Part shown: positions 31,282 through 40,482 of the stretch, one piece after another | Layout: the number at the start of each line of letters is the position of its first letter | Position numbering within the stretch: position 1 is the stretch's first letter | DNA from: DASUFI01 sp036274635 | GTDB taxonomy: Bacteria; Planctomycetota; B15-G4 | Assembly (NCBI GenBank): GCA_036274635.1 | Contig: DASUFI010000157.1 | Coordinates: 1-53,945, forward strand | Direction of reading: 5' to 3' | Length of the DNA: 53,945 nt | Notes under the pieces: model-generated | Told to the model about the DNA's origin: nothing | The model's database searches: none | The model's input: only the letters and a program-made list of their open reading frames with translations | Program-made: the position numbers and the translations under genes

Positions 31282-31680
31282 GTGCCTGCCTTGCGAACCG
31301 CCCTGCTCGCCTCCGCCCTGCTGCTCGCCACCGGCTGCGGCGCGCTGAGTCCCGCTCCGGCCGCGCCCGGCGAGCCGGGCCTCGAGCTGCGCGCCGCGCC
31401 CGACGTGCGCGTCCTCGCCCTCGACGTCCAGCCGCAGCCCGGCGGCTGGCTGCTGGCGGCTCACTTCGAGCTGCCCCACCCCGTGCTGCCCAGCGAGCGG
31501 ACGGCCCTGATCGAGGGGCTGGACGCCGCGGGCACCGTGCTCTTCGCCCAGGCGGTGGAGCTGCGCCTCCGGACGCTCCCCGCGCGCTTCGGCGAGCCGC
31601 GGCCCGCGACGCTGCGGGCCGATCTGCCGGCGCACGCCGGCCTGCAGAGCCTGCGGCTCACGCTCGCGCCGGCCCCCTGA
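31282..31680 (+). CDS. Small lipoprotein
   Basis: The 132-aa product starts at GTG 31282, or TTG 31291 in the same frame. The signal peptide LRTALLASALLLATGCGA carries a lipobox (LATGC). The mature part is a single beta-rich domain (VRVLALDVQPQPGGWLLAAH, LRLTLAPAP) resembling late-embryogenesis/WHy-type small sandwiches, but this is a weak resemblance. It is divergent from the porin gene by 96 bp. Function unknown. Confidence 0.55.
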   Translation: MPALRTALLASALLLATGCGALSPAPAAPGEPGLELRAAPDVRVLALDVQPQPGGWLLAAHFELPHPVLPSERTALIEGLDAAGTVLFAQAVELRLRTLPARFGEPRPATLRADLPAHAGLQSLRLTLAPAP

Positions 31681-31753
31681 GCTGGGGCGCCCCGGCTCCG
31701 AGGCACGTCTTCGACCGGCGGCTGATCGTCGTCAAGCCGGCGACGGGCATCAA

Positions 31754-31788
31754 CCGATGAAGGAACCCTCACGTCCCGTCATCGGAGA
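31754..31788 (+). promoter_or_regulatory. Inverted repeat overlapping the ribosome-binding site of the kinase gene
   Basis: CCGATGA (31754-31760) pairs with TCATCGG (31779-31785). The right arm runs into GGAGA (31784-31788), the ribosome-binding site of the GTG at 31795. In RNA the stem could limit translation; in DNA it could be an operator. Confidence 0.35.
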
Positions 31789-31794
31789 CAGTCC

Positions 31795-33684
31795 GTGTCG
31801 TTGCGCTCGAGGATCCTGCTCGGCCTCGCCGCCATCGTGCTGCTCTACGGCAGCGTCGTCGTGGCCGTGCAGCAGCTCATCCTGCGCCCCGGCTTCGACG
31901 ACCTCGAGCGCGCCACCACCTCGCGCAACCTGGCGCGCGCCGTGCACGCCATCGACAAGGACGTGCAGACGCTCGAGCACTTCTGCCACGACTGGGCGGC
32001 GTGGGACGACACGTACCACTTCCTGCAGGACGGCAACCAGGAGTTCGTGCGCGAGAACCTGATCCTCGAGACCTTCTCGAACGGCAACTTCGACCTCGCC
32101 TGGCTGGTGACCTCCGACGGCCGCGTGCTGTTCGGCGAGGCGCGCGACCCCGCGCAGGACTACGCGACGGTGGACGTGGCGGAGTTCCCGGCCGGCACGA
32201 TGCCGCTGGACGACCCGCTGCTGGCCTCGCACGACGTCGCCAAGCCGGTGAGCGGCCTGCTGCGCTCCTCGCGCGGGCCCATGATCGTCAGCTCGTGGCC
32301 GGTGACCGATTCGCTGCAGCAGCTCGCGCCCGACGGCTGGATCATCATGGGCCGCTTCCTCGACGAGCGGCACATCGCCGGCCTCGTCGACCAGACGCGC
32401 GTGCCCTTCATCGTGGAGGACATCGACGCGCCCGGGGGCGCGCCGGACCGCGAGGCCCTGGCGCAGCTGGCGGCCGGGCTTCTCGAGGTGCAGACCCCGG
32501 TCAACGAGCACGTGATGCACGCCTGGTCCGTGCTGCCCGACATGCTGGGCCGCCCGGCGCTGCTGCTGCGCATCGAGTGGCAGCGCGAGATCACGCGCCG
32601 CGGCGCGGACGTGCTGCGCTTCGCGCTGGTCTCGCTGCTCACCGCGGCGGCTCTGACGCTGGCAGCCGTGGCCTTCATGCTGCAGCGCACGGTCATCCGG
32701 CCGCTCACGGACCTCACCGCCCACGCGTTGCGCGTCGGGCACAGCGACGACCTGTCCTCGCGCGTGGGCAGCAAGCGCCAGGACGAGCTGGGCACCCTGG
32801 CGCGCGAGTTCGACTCGATGGTGTCCAAGCTGGAGACCTCGCGCGCCGAGCTGGTGGAGACCGCGCGCCTGGCGGGCCGCTCCGAGGTGGCGCGCGCGGT
32901 GCTGCACAACGTGGGCAACGTGCTCAACTCGGTCAACGTCTCGGCCGTCGAGCTGCGGCGCGGCATGGCCGAGGGCGCGCTGGCCGACCTCGCGCGCCTC
33001 GAGTCCATGCTGGCCGGCCACGAGCACGACCTCTCGCGCTGGATCACGGAGGACCCGCGCGGCCGGCACCTGCCCGCCTTCCTGCTCGAGCTGGCGCGCC
33101 ACGGCCGCGAGCAGCACGCGGCGCTGCTGGCCGAGTCCGGCCACCTGGCCGACGGCCTCGAGCACGTGTCCGCGCTGGTGCGCGCGCAGGCCGACAACGT
33201 CGGCGCCGTGGAGCCGGCCGAGCGCGTGGACCTCGCGCGCCAGGTGGACTGCGCGCTCAAGCTGAGCGAGGACGGCCTGCCGGTCGAGGTGCGCCGCGAC
33301 TACGCCCCCGTGCCCGAGCTGCTCCTGCCCCGCCACCGCCTGCTCGAGGTGCTGGTCAACCTGCTGCGCAACGCGCGCCAGGCCCTGCACGAGATGCCGG
33401 TGGACGCGCGCCGGCTGGTGGTGCGCGTGGCGCGTCGCGCCGACCACGTGCGGGTGGAGGTCGTGGACAACGGCCTCGGCATCGCGAAGGAGCACCTGCT
33501 GCGCATCTTCCAGCAGCATTTCACCACCAAGCGCGACGGGCACGGCATCGGCCTGCACGCCGCCGCGAACGCCGCGCGCGAGCTGGGCGGCACGCTGCAG
33601 GCCCACAGCGACGGGCCGGGCACGGGCGCGACCTTCGTGCTCGAGCTGCCCGTCGCCGGGTCCGCCGGAGGGCCCGTGGCATGA
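31795..33684 (+). CDS. CHASE4-domain sensor histidine kinase
   Basis: The 629-aa membrane kinase starts at GTG 31795, 6 nt after GGAGA. Membrane segment 1 is at about 8-28. An extracytoplasmic CHASE4 domain (HDWAAWDDTYHFL, about 64-76 onward) senses an unknown ligand. Membrane segment 2 is at about 280-298, then HAMP. The phospho-acceptor helix carries His371 in the variant VLHNVGNVLNSVN rather than the usual HE-x-R-T-P. The ATPase domain has N-box LVNLLRNARQAL, G1 DNGLGIAKE, the F-box HFTTKRDGHGIGL and G2 GTGATF. Its stop overlaps the next gene (ATGA), so signal and hybrid kinase are made together. Confidence 0.88.
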   Translation: MSLRSRILLGLAAIVLLYGSVVVAVQQLILRPGFDDLERATTSRNLARAVHAIDKDVQTLEHFCHDWAAWDDTYHFLQDGNQEFVRENLILETFSNGNFDLAWLVTSDGRVLFGEARDPAQDYATVDVAEFPAGTMPLDDPLLASHDVAKPVSGLLRSSRGPMIVSSWPVTDSLQQLAPDGWIIMGRFLDERHIAGLVDQTRVPFIVEDIDAPGGAPDREALAQLAAGLLEVQTPVNEHVMHAWSVLPDMLGRPALLLRIEWQREITRRGADVLRFALVSLLTAAALTLAAVAFMLQRTVIRPLTDLTAHALRVGHSDDLSSRVGSKRQDELGTLAREFDSMVSKLETSRAELVETARLAGRSEVARAVLHNVGNVLNSVNVSAVELRRGMAEGALADLARLESMLAGHEHDLSRWITEDPRGRHLPAFLLELARHGREQHAALLAESGHLADGLEHVSALVRAQADNVGAVEPAERVDLARQVDCALKLSEDGLPVEVRRDYAPVPELLLPRHRLLEVLVNLLRNARQALHEMPVDARRLVVRVARRADHVRVEVVDNGLGIAKEHLLRIFQQHFTTKRDGHGIGLHAAANAARELGGTLQAHSDGPGTGATFVLELPVAGSAGGPVA

Positions 33685-35423
33685 GCGCCGCCATCCGCAT
33701 CCTGGTCGTGGACGACAACGCCGCGATCCACGAGGACTTCCGCAAGATCCTGCGCCCCGACCGCGCACCCGCCCCGCTGGCCGCCGCGCGCGCGGCGCTC
33801 TTCGGCGAGCAGAGCGCGGTCGCCGCGCTGGCGCCGGACTACGACGTCGAGTGCGCCAGCCAGGGCGAGGAGGGCCTGCGGCTCGCGCGCCAGGCGGTCG
33901 CCGGCGGCGCGCCCTACTCCGTGGCCTTCGTGGACATGCGCATGCCGCCCGGCTGGGACGGCCTGCGCACCTGCCAGGAGCTGTGGGCCGCGGACCCCGG
34001 GCTGCAGATCGTGATCTGCACCGCCTTCAGCGACCACTCGCACGACGAGATCCGCCGCGTGCTCGGCGCCACCGACGCGCTGCTCATCCTGAAGAAGCCC
34101 TTCGACCCCGTCGAGGTCCGCCAGCTGGCGGGCACGCTGGCGCGCAAGCGCGAGCTGCAGCGCCAGGCCGACGTGCGCCGCGAGGAGCTGGAGCGCCTGG
34201 TCGAGGCGCGCACCGCCGAGCTGCGCGCCGCCAAGGACAAGGCCCAGGACGCCGCGCGCGCCAAGTCGGAGTTCCTGGCGAACATGAGCCACGAGATCCG
34301 CACGCCGCTCACGGCCATGCTGGGCTACGCCGACCTGCTCATGGACCCGGGGCTCGAGCCGGCCGACCTGGCCCAGTACGTGCAGACGGTGCGCCGCAAT
34401 GGCGCGCACCTCATGGCGGTGCTCAACGCCATCCTCGACCTCTCGCGCATCGAGGCCGGGCGCATGACGGTGGAGTCGCTGGAGTGCTCGCCCGTGGCGC
34501 TGCTGCACGAGGTGGGCGACATGCTGCGCGCCCGCGCGGTGGAGAAGGGCCTGCGCTTCGAGGTTCGGCAGGAGGGCCCGCTGCCGGCCACCATCCGCAC
34601 CGACCCCACGCGCGTGCGCCAGATCCTGCTCAACTTGTGCGGCAACGCCCTCAAGTTCACCGAGAAGGGCGACGTGCGCCTGCTGGCCTGCCTCGCCACC
34701 AAGCCCGACGGGCCCTCGCCCGCCCTGGACTTCGTGGTGCAGGACTCGGGCATCGGCCTCACGCCGGCGCAGGTGGAGCGCTTGTTCCAGCCCTTCGAGC
34801 AGGCCGACACCTCCACCACGCGCCGCTTCGGCGGCACGGGACTGGGGCTGGTCATCTCGCGCCGCCTCGCGCGCATGCTGGGCGGCGACGTGCAGGTGGC
34901 CTCGGTGCCGCTGCAGGGCAGCACCTTCACCCTGCGCGTGCCCACCGGCTCGCTCGCGGGCGTGGCCATGGTCGACGAGGACACGCCGCCGCCGCGCAGC
35001 GCGCGCCTCGAGCCGGACGACCGGCTGCGCCTGTCCGGCCGCATCCTGCTGGCCGAGGACACGCGCGACAGCGCGCTGGTCATCTCCACCATGCTGCGCC
35101 GCGCGGGTGCCGAGGTGGTGGTCGTGGACACCGGGCTCGACGCGCTGAACCAGGCCCAGGCGGCGGAAGCGGCCGGCCGACCCTTCGCGCTGCTGCTCAT
35201 GGACCTGCACATGCCCGAGCTGGATGGCCTGCAGGCCACGCGCCGGCTGCGCGAGTCGGGCTACGTGCGCCCCATCGTGGCGCTCACGGCCAACTCCATG
35301 CCCGGCGACCGCACCGAGTGCCTGCGCGCCGGCTGCGACGAGTACGCGTCCAAGCCCGTGCGGCGCGCCGAGCTGCTGGCGCTGTGTGCGCGGCTCATGG
35401 CGCCCGCGACCGCGGCGATCTGA
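33681..35423 (+). CDS. Hybrid response regulator/histidine kinase (REC-HisKA-HATPase-REC)
   Basis: The 580-aa cytoplasmic protein has four parts. Receiver 1 carries acceptor Asp85 (FVDMRMPPGWDG) and a conserved Lys in ILKKPFDP. A coiled linker leads to a dimerisation helix with His204 in FLANMSHEIRTPL. The ATPase domain has NLCGNALKFTEKG, DSGIGL and GTGLGLVIS. Receiver 2 has Asp508 (LLMDLHMPELDG) and SKPVRR. Receiver 1 could accept phosphate from the overlapping upstream CHASE4 kinase, after which this protein would relay to its own receiver 2. No DNA-binding output domain exists, so a further partner outside the window is needed. Confidence 0.9.
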   Translation: MSAAIRILVVDDNAAIHEDFRKILRPDRAPAPLAAARAALFGEQSAVAALAPDYDVECASQGEEGLRLARQAVAGGAPYSVAFVDMRMPPGWDGLRTCQELWAADPGLQIVICTAFSDHSHDEIRRVLGATDALLILKKPFDPVEVRQLAGTLARKRELQRQADVRREELERLVEARTAELRAAKDKAQDAARAKSEFLANMSHEIRTPLTAMLGYADLLMDPGLEPADLAQYVQTVRRNGAHLMAVLNAILDLSRIEAGRMTVESLECSPVALLHEVGDMLRARAVEKGLRFEVRQEGPLPATIRTDPTRVRQILLNLCGNALKFTEKGDVRLLACLATKPDGPSPALDFVVQDSGIGLTPAQVERLFQPFEQADTSTTRRFGGTGLGLVISRRLARMLGGDVQVASVPLQGSTFTLRVPTGSLAGVAMVDEDTPPPRSARLEPDDRLRLSGRILLAEDTRDSALVISTMLRRAGAEVVVVDTGLDALNQAQAAEAAGRPFALLLMDLHMPELDGLQATRRLRESGYVRPIVALTANSMPGDRTECLRAGCDEYASKPVRRAELLALCARLMAPATAAI

Positions 35424-35438
35424 CCGGCCCGCGGCCGC

Positions 35439-36998
35439 TCAGCGCGCCGGGCCGTCCGCCGCGCGCGCGGCGATGACGAGCCGCTCGCGGCCCCACAGCC
35501 GGGCCAGGCCAGGGAGCGCCCCCAGCCCGCGTCCCGCCGCGGCCGCCGCGCGCATCAGGCCGCGCCGCGCGCCGCGCATGTTGCGCGTGCGGTGGTCGGT
35601 CTCGGCGCGGGTGGGCGCCGTCTCCAGGTGCTCGACGGACAGCGCGCGCAGGCCCGCGTCGCGCAGCAGCCGGTCCACCTCGCGCGGGTCCAGCGCCTCC
35701 CACGGGCCGAGGTTGGGGTCGGGCGCCAGCACGTACTCGACGCCGCCCGGCCCGCCGCGGCGCGCGTGCAGCCACTGCGCCAGCGCGTGCCAGCTGCGCG
35801 ACGAGACGTGCTGCAGCAGCAGCCGGCCGCCGGGCGCGAGCGCGCGCGCCAGCGCCGCCAGCAGCGCCGGCCGCTCGGTGGGCGGCAGCGCCTCGAGCCG
35901 GTGGATGAGCGTGATGCACGCGAAGGCGCCGGCCGGCAGCGCATCCGGGCGGGCCGGATCCCACACCAGCGCCTCGCAGCGCACCTGCGACGGGCAGCGC
36001 TTCGCTGCGAACTGCGCGACGTCGGCGGAGAGCTCCAGCACGGCCCAGCGATGGTCGCGGTGCTGGCGCGCCATGGCCGAGGTGAACACGCCGTGCACGG
36101 GCAGCACGTCCAGCCAGCGCGGCGCGTCGTCGCCCGGCGTGGCGTCGTCGTTGCGCGGCGCGAGCCTGCTCGCGGCGGCCAGAGCCGCGTCGAGGTCCCA
36201 CGGCCGGGGCTTGTTGTAGCGGTTGCCGTTCAGGACGCGCGCGTGCTGGTAGTCGCGGATGAGGTCGAGGGTCCAGTCCGCGGGTCGCGGGCTGCTGGGG
36301 ATCGGGCGGCCGCCGAAGTGGTTCCAGTGCACCACGTGCTCGAAGGCACGGCGCCGCGGCGGCACGCTCGGGTACACCCTGGGCCAGCCCACCGCCAGGG
36401 CCGCCACCACCTCGCGGTCGGGCGGCAGCCCGAGGATGCGCCCCACCTCCTCGCGCGGGCCCAACTGGTTGATCCAGAAGGTGCCCAGGCCGAGCACGTG
36501 CGCCGCGAGCGACATGTTCATGAGCGCGGCCGCCGCGCTCTGCACGTTGGCGTGGCCCTCCTCGCTGAACTCCTTGCCGTAGGACACGAAGATGGAGACG
36601 GGCGTGGTGAGCACCTGCAGCGAGAGGCGCCCGAGCTTCTCGCGCTGGGCGGGCTCGTCCACCACCACGAAGTCCCACATCTGCAGGTTGCAGCTGGTGG
36701 GCGCGATGAGCGCGGCATCCAGCAGCTCGAGCACCAGCTCGCGCGGCACGGGGCGCGCGGCGTCGAAGCGGCGCGTCGTGCGGCGCTTGTAGAGCACCTC
36801 CCAGAAGTCGGCGCGCGGGCGCGCGGGCGAGCGACCGCGCTCGGCGCTCGCGGCGGGCAGGTCGGGCTGCGGCCCGGGGACGCTCACGCGATGGCCGCCG
36901 GCGACGGCGGCGGCGGCGCGGATCTCCGCATCCGACGGACCGGCGGAGGCAGGCAGCTCGGGGCCGGAGGTTGGTTCCGGGGGCGAGGTGTCGCTCAC
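35439..36998 (-). CDS. Nitroreductase-methyltransferase fusion protein
   Basis: The 519-aa protein starts at GTG 36998 with GAGAG just upstream. Residues about 1-60 are disordered and proline-rich. Residues about 65-270 form an FMN nitroreductase domain (LYKRRTTRRFDAARPVPREL, ALIAPTSCNLQMWDFVVVDE, VLGLGTFWINQLGPREEVG). Residues about 325-470 look like a class I SAM-dependent methyltransferase (VHGVFTSAMARQHRDHRWAV, FACITLIHRLEALPPTERPA, LARALAPGGRLLLQHVS), although the glycine-rich SAM loop is poorly conserved. The C-terminus is basic. This pairing is unusual. A redox-then-methylate tailoring reaction can be imagined but not shown. Adjacent genes give no pathway. Confidence 0.75.
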   Translation of the reverse strand: MSDTSPPEPTSGPELPASAGPSDAEIRAAAAVAGGHRVSVPGPQPDLPAASAERGRSPARPRADFWEVLYKRRTTRRFDAARPVPRELVLELLDAALIAPTSCNLQMWDFVVVDEPAQREKLGRLSLQVLTTPVSIFVSYGKEFSEEGHANVQSAAAALMNMSLAAHVLGLGTFWINQLGPREEVGRILGLPPDREVVAALAVGWPRVYPSVPPRRRAFEHVVHWNHFGGRPIPSSPRPADWTLDLIRDYQHARVLNGNRYNKPRPWDLDAALAAASRLAPRNDDATPGDDAPRWLDVLPVHGVFTSAMARQHRDHRWAVLELSADVAQFAAKRCPSQVRCEALVWDPARPDALPAGAFACITLIHRLEALPPTERPALLAALARALAPGGRLLLQHVSSRSWHALAQWLHARRGGPGGVEYVLAPDPNLGPWEALDPREVDRLLRDAGLRALSVEHLETAPTRAETDHRTRNMRGARRGLMRAAAAAGRGLGALPGLARLWGRERLVIAARAADGPAR

Positions 36999-37055
36999 GG
37001 CGTCTCTCGGGAGCGCACGGGCATGCGCGTACCTTAGCAACGCCCGGGGGCGACC

Positions 37056-39293
37056 TCAGAGCGCCGGTTCGACCTCCAGCACCTTCACCGTGGCCTGCCC
37101 GCCGGGCAGCTCGACCTGCACCGTGTCGCCGGCCTTGCTGCCCAGCATGCCCGCCGCCAGGGGCGCGCGGTAGCTGATGAAGCTCTCGCCCACGTCCCAC
37201 GGGCCCAGCACGGTGACGGTCTGCCGCTTGCCGTCCTGCTCGAAGGTGACGCGCGTGCCCGGCGCCACGAGGCCGGCCTCGACGTGCGCGTCCTCGATGG
37301 CCTGCGCCAGCTTGAGCTCGGCCTCCATCGCGGCGGCCTTCTCGGTGAGCTGGCGCTGCTGCTCGATGGCGGCGGCCCACTCGAAGTTCTCGGACAGGTC
37401 GCCGTAGGCGGCGGCGCGGCCGATGTCGGCGCTGTTGGCCGGGATCTTCTCGTGGATGAGCACGCGATACTCCTCGCGCCGCCGCGCGATGCCGGCGCGC
37501 GTGCACCAGATGCCGCCGCGCTCCCAGAAGGGCGTCTCGTCCTTGGGGCGCAGGTCGGGGAAGCGCTCGTCGAGGTGCGCGTGCAGGCCGGCCACGACGT
37601 TGTCGGGCATGGGCTTGCAGCGGGCGATCACGCCCAGCGCCGCGGCCAGGTCGCCGCGCGCGCCGTGCAGCGAGAAGGTCTTGAGGATGCCGGTCTTCGG
37701 CGCCAGCATCAGCTCCTCGAGCTGGCGCATGACCTCCTTGGCCGGCTTGTCGCCGCGCGCGGCGCGCGGCGCCTGGGTCTCGGCCAGGTGCAGCAGACCC
37801 ATGGCCACGTCGTCCAGCTCGGGCGCGCCCTCGATGTTCTCGAACATGCCCGCCTCCCAGCGCTTGGCGAGGCGCATGACCACGTGCGGCGAGCGGCTGG
37901 GCGTGAGCAGGAAGATGTGGAAGCGGTTGGCCAGGGCGTCGCCGCGGCCGGCGGCGAGCAGGCGGTCGGCCACGGCGTCCAGCACCTGCGGCGAGAGCTC
38001 GGCCAGCTCGGGCAGCAGGGCGTCGCTCCACAGCTGCGGACGCGCGGCGACGAAGGCCTCCAGCGCGTCGCGGCGCAGGCCCGCGTCGGGCAGCGCGTCC
38101 GCCAGCGCGGCGAAGCTCGAGGCCTTGACGGCCTCGTCCACGACGGCGGCGGCGCGCTCGCGCGGCAGGGCTCCGTGGCGCACGAGCAGCAGCGTGGCCT
38201 CGACGCGCGCCGCGGCGTGCAGCCGCTGCGTCTCGGCGGCGCTGGCCGGCCCCGAAGCCCCGGCGCGCGGCAGCACGACGGGCGCCGGCGCGTCCAGGCC
38301 CGCCTGCAGGCGCGCGAGGATCAGCGCCTTGACCTCCGGCGTCGGATCCAGCGAGAGCGGCCCGCGCGCGATGGGCAGCACCGCGACCAGCGTCGGCGCG
38401 CGCTCGATCGCGCCGCGCAGCTCGTCCACCGGCGTCAGCGCGCGCTGGCGCAGGATGAACACCGGCCGGGCCGGGTTGTCGACGGCCAGGTAGGGATCGC
38501 GCGCGGCGGCCACCTTGGCCTTCTTCCACCAGCTGGCCCAGGACTTCTCCTCGACCACCGGGCCCTCGAGGTACTGGCGGATCTCCCTCACGCCGGCGCG
38601 GCCCTTGTGCAGGCGGCAGACGGCGTGGATGAGCGTCTCGGGACGCTCCTCCGCCTGCTGGCGCAGGGCCGGCAGGTCCACCAGCAGGCGCGCGCGCAGG
38701 TCGTCGCGGTCGAGCACGGCGAGCACGTCGAGCGCGGTGGTGAAGGGCATGAAGCGCCGGCTCTTGTCCTGCCGGAACTCCACGTGCAGGCCGCGCTGGG
38801 CGAGGTCGTGGTCGGCCACGAGCCCCTCGCCCCAGCCGCTGCGGTGATAGACCACGGCGCCGGGCAGATAGCGGCACAGCTTGTCGAAGCGCGCCAGCGC
38901 GTCGAGCAGGTCGCCCTTGGGCGAGTCCACCGCCGAGAGCTCGCGGAACAGGTCGAACCACGGCTCCTTGCCGTACAGGCCGGCGAGCGACTCGTGCACC
39001 TTGGCGCGCAGGTCCACCTTCTGCTGACGGTAGGGATAGAGCGTGCGCGCGACGAGCAGCACGTCGCCCGGCCGCTTGGCCTTCTCGCAGGCCTCCAGCA
39101 GCAGCAGCAGCAGCGAGACCGCCGCGCTGCCGCGCAGGCCGTCGGGCATGGCCGCCAGCGCGTCGAGGAATTGCTGGGCGGGGGGCGGATCGGCCAGGGC
39201 GTCCAGCCAGGCCGCCTCCAGCTCGGGCAGCGCGCCGCGCGCCGCCAGTTCCCGCAGATCCCGCTTGCCGGCCGCCACGTCCATTTCGCTCAC
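37056..39293 (-). CDS. greA: GreA/GreB-family transcription elongation factor with very long N-terminal extension
   Basis: The 745-aa protein ends in a complete GreA/B module. Its coiled-coil tip has the catalytic acids in AAAYGDLSENFEWAAA, and the C-terminal FKBP-like domain reads PGTRVTFEQDGKRQTVTVLG, then ESFISYRAPLAAGMLGSKAG. GreA normally has about 160 residues. Here about 580 residues precede it, mostly alpha-helical, with one small beta domain (YHRSGWGEGLVADHDLAQRG, about 150-200). Comparable long forms exist in Chlamydiae and some planctomycetes. The module stimulates RNA polymerase to cleave backtracked RNA; the extension is probably a scaffold. Start GTG 39293, or ATG 39284. It follows the acyl-CoA operon by 28 nt. 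Confidence 0.85.
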   Translation of the reverse strand: MSEMDVAAGKRDLRELAARGALPELEAAWLDALADPPPAQQFLDALAAMPDGLRGSAAVSLLLLLLEACEKAKRPGDVLLVARTLYPYRQQKVDLRAKVHESLAGLYGKEPWFDLFRELSAVDSPKGDLLDALARFDKLCRYLPGAVVYHRSGWGEGLVADHDLAQRGLHVEFRQDKSRRFMPFTTALDVLAVLDRDDLRARLLVDLPALRQQAEERPETLIHAVCRLHKGRAGVREIRQYLEGPVVEEKSWASWWKKAKVAAARDPYLAVDNPARPVFILRQRALTPVDELRGAIERAPTLVAVLPIARGPLSLDPTPEVKALILARLQAGLDAPAPVVLPRAGASGPASAAETQRLHAAARVEATLLLVRHGALPRERAAAVVDEAVKASSFAALADALPDAGLRRDALEAFVAARPQLWSDALLPELAELSPQVLDAVADRLLAAGRGDALANRFHIFLLTPSRSPHVVMRLAKRWEAGMFENIEGAPELDDVAMGLLHLAETQAPRAARGDKPAKEVMRQLEELMLAPKTGILKTFSLHGARGDLAAALGVIARCKPMPDNVVAGLHAHLDERFPDLRPKDETPFWERGGIWCTRAGIARRREEYRVLIHEKIPANSADIGRAAAYGDLSENFEWAAAIEQQRQLTEKAAAMEAELKLAQAIEDAHVEAGLVAPGTRVTFEQDGKRQTVTVLGPWDVGESFISYRAPLAAGMLGSKAGDTVQVELPGGQATVKVLEVEPAL

Positions 39294-39321
39294 GTCGATG
39301 TCCGTTTCGTCTCTCCGGTCC

Positions 39322-40482
39322 TCATGGACCGGTCTCGAGGATGTCCCGGCTGATGACGAGGCGCTGGATCTCGCTCGTCCCCTCGCCGATGGTGCACAGC
39401 TTCGCGTCGCGGTACATGCGCTCCACGTGGTACTCGCACGTGAACCCGTAGCCGCCGTGCACCTGGATGGCGTCGTAGGTCACCTTCATGGCGGCCTCGG
39501 ACGCGAAGAGCTTGGCCACGCTGGCCTCGCGCGTGAAGGGCCGGCCGGCGTCGCGGCGCAGCGCGGCGCGGCGCACGAGCAGCCGCGCGGCGTCCACCTG
39601 CACGGCCATGTCGGCCAGCTTGAAGGCCACCGCCTGCTGCGCCGCGATGGGCTTGCCGAAGGCCGTGCGCTCCTGCGCGAAGCGCACCGAGCGCTCGAAG
39701 GCGCCCTGCGCCAGGCCGACGGCCAGCGCGCCGATGCCGATGCGCCCGCCGTCCAGCGTGCGCATGAAGTTGCTGAAGCCCTCGCCCTCGGCGCCCAGGA
39801 GGTTGGCCGCGGGCAGCTTGCAGTCCTGGAAGGTGAGCTCGCCCCAGTCGCTGCCGCGCATGCCCAGCTTCTCGTCGCCCGCGTGCACGGAGAAGCCCGG
39901 CGTGTCGCGCTCGACCACGAAGGAGCTGATGCCGCGCGTGCCGCGGCCCGGGTCGGTGACCGCGGTGACCACGAAGGTGCCGGCGTAGTTGGCGTTGGTG
40001 ATGAAGACCTTGGCGCCGTTCAGCACGTAGGCGTCGCCCTTGCGCACGGCCGTGGTGCGCGTGCCGCCGGCGTCGCTGCCGGCGTCCGGCTCGGTGAGGC
40101 CGAAGGCGCCCAGCACGCGGCCCGAGGCGAGGTCCGGCACCCAGCGCCGGCGCTGCTCCTCGCTGCCGAAGGTGTAGATGGGCCACAGGCACAGCGAGGT
40201 GTGCGCGGCCACGCCCAGCGCCGTGCTGCCGCAGCAGCGCGCCAGCTCCTCGATGGCCAGCGTCATGGTCACCGAGTCCACGCCTGCGCCCTCGTACTCG
40301 GAGGGGATGGGCAGGCCCAGCAGGCCCAGCTCGGCCATCTTGCGGAAGGTCTCCACCGGGAAGCGCGCCTCGCGGTCGATGGCGACGGCCTGCGGCAGCA
40401 GCTCCTTCTCGGCGAACTCGCGCACCGTGTCGCGGAGCATCTCCTGCTCTTCGGTCAGCTCCGTCTCGAGCGTCGTCGGCAT
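39322..40482 (-). CDS. Acyl-CoA dehydrogenase (second copy of the operon)
   Basis: The 386-aa flavoenzyme would dehydrogenate a short acyl-CoA at C2-C3 and pass electrons to ETF. Signatures: FGLTEPDAGSDAGG, GAKVFITNANYAGTF, QVHGGYGFTCEYHVERMYRD. The catalytic base is Glu in GEGTSEIQRLVISR. ATG 40482 shares its A with the stop of the helix-turn-helix gene (TGATG), so the two are translationally coupled. It differs from the other dehydrogenase of the operon throughout, which suggests separate substrates such as isobutyryl-CoA and butyryl-CoA. Specificity is inferred from context only. Confidence 0.9.
   Translation of the reverse strand: MPTTLETELTEEQEMLRDTVREFAEKELLPQAVAIDREARFPVETFRKMAELGLLGLPIPSEYEGAGVDSVTMTLAIEELARCCGSTALGVAAHTSLCLWPIYTFGSEEQRRRWVPDLASGRVLGAFGLTEPDAGSDAGGTRTTAVRKGDAYVLNGAKVFITNANYAGTFVVTAVTDPGRGTRGISSFVVERDTPGFSVHAGDEKLGMRGSDWGELTFQDCKLPAANLLGAEGEGFSNFMRTLDGGRIGIGALAVGLAQGAFERSVRFAQERTAFGKPIAAQQAVAFKLADMAVQVDAARLLVRRAALRRDAGRPFTREASVAKLFASEAAMKVTYDAIQVHGGYGFTCEYHVERMYRDAKLCTIGEGTSEIQRLVISRDILETGP

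Noticed and set aside
32001..33680. The upstream part of an 1140-aa frame running into the hybrid kinase
   Set aside because: The region is fully used by the CHASE4 kinase in another frame. The hybrid's receiver begins right after ATG 33681, which overlaps the upstream stop.
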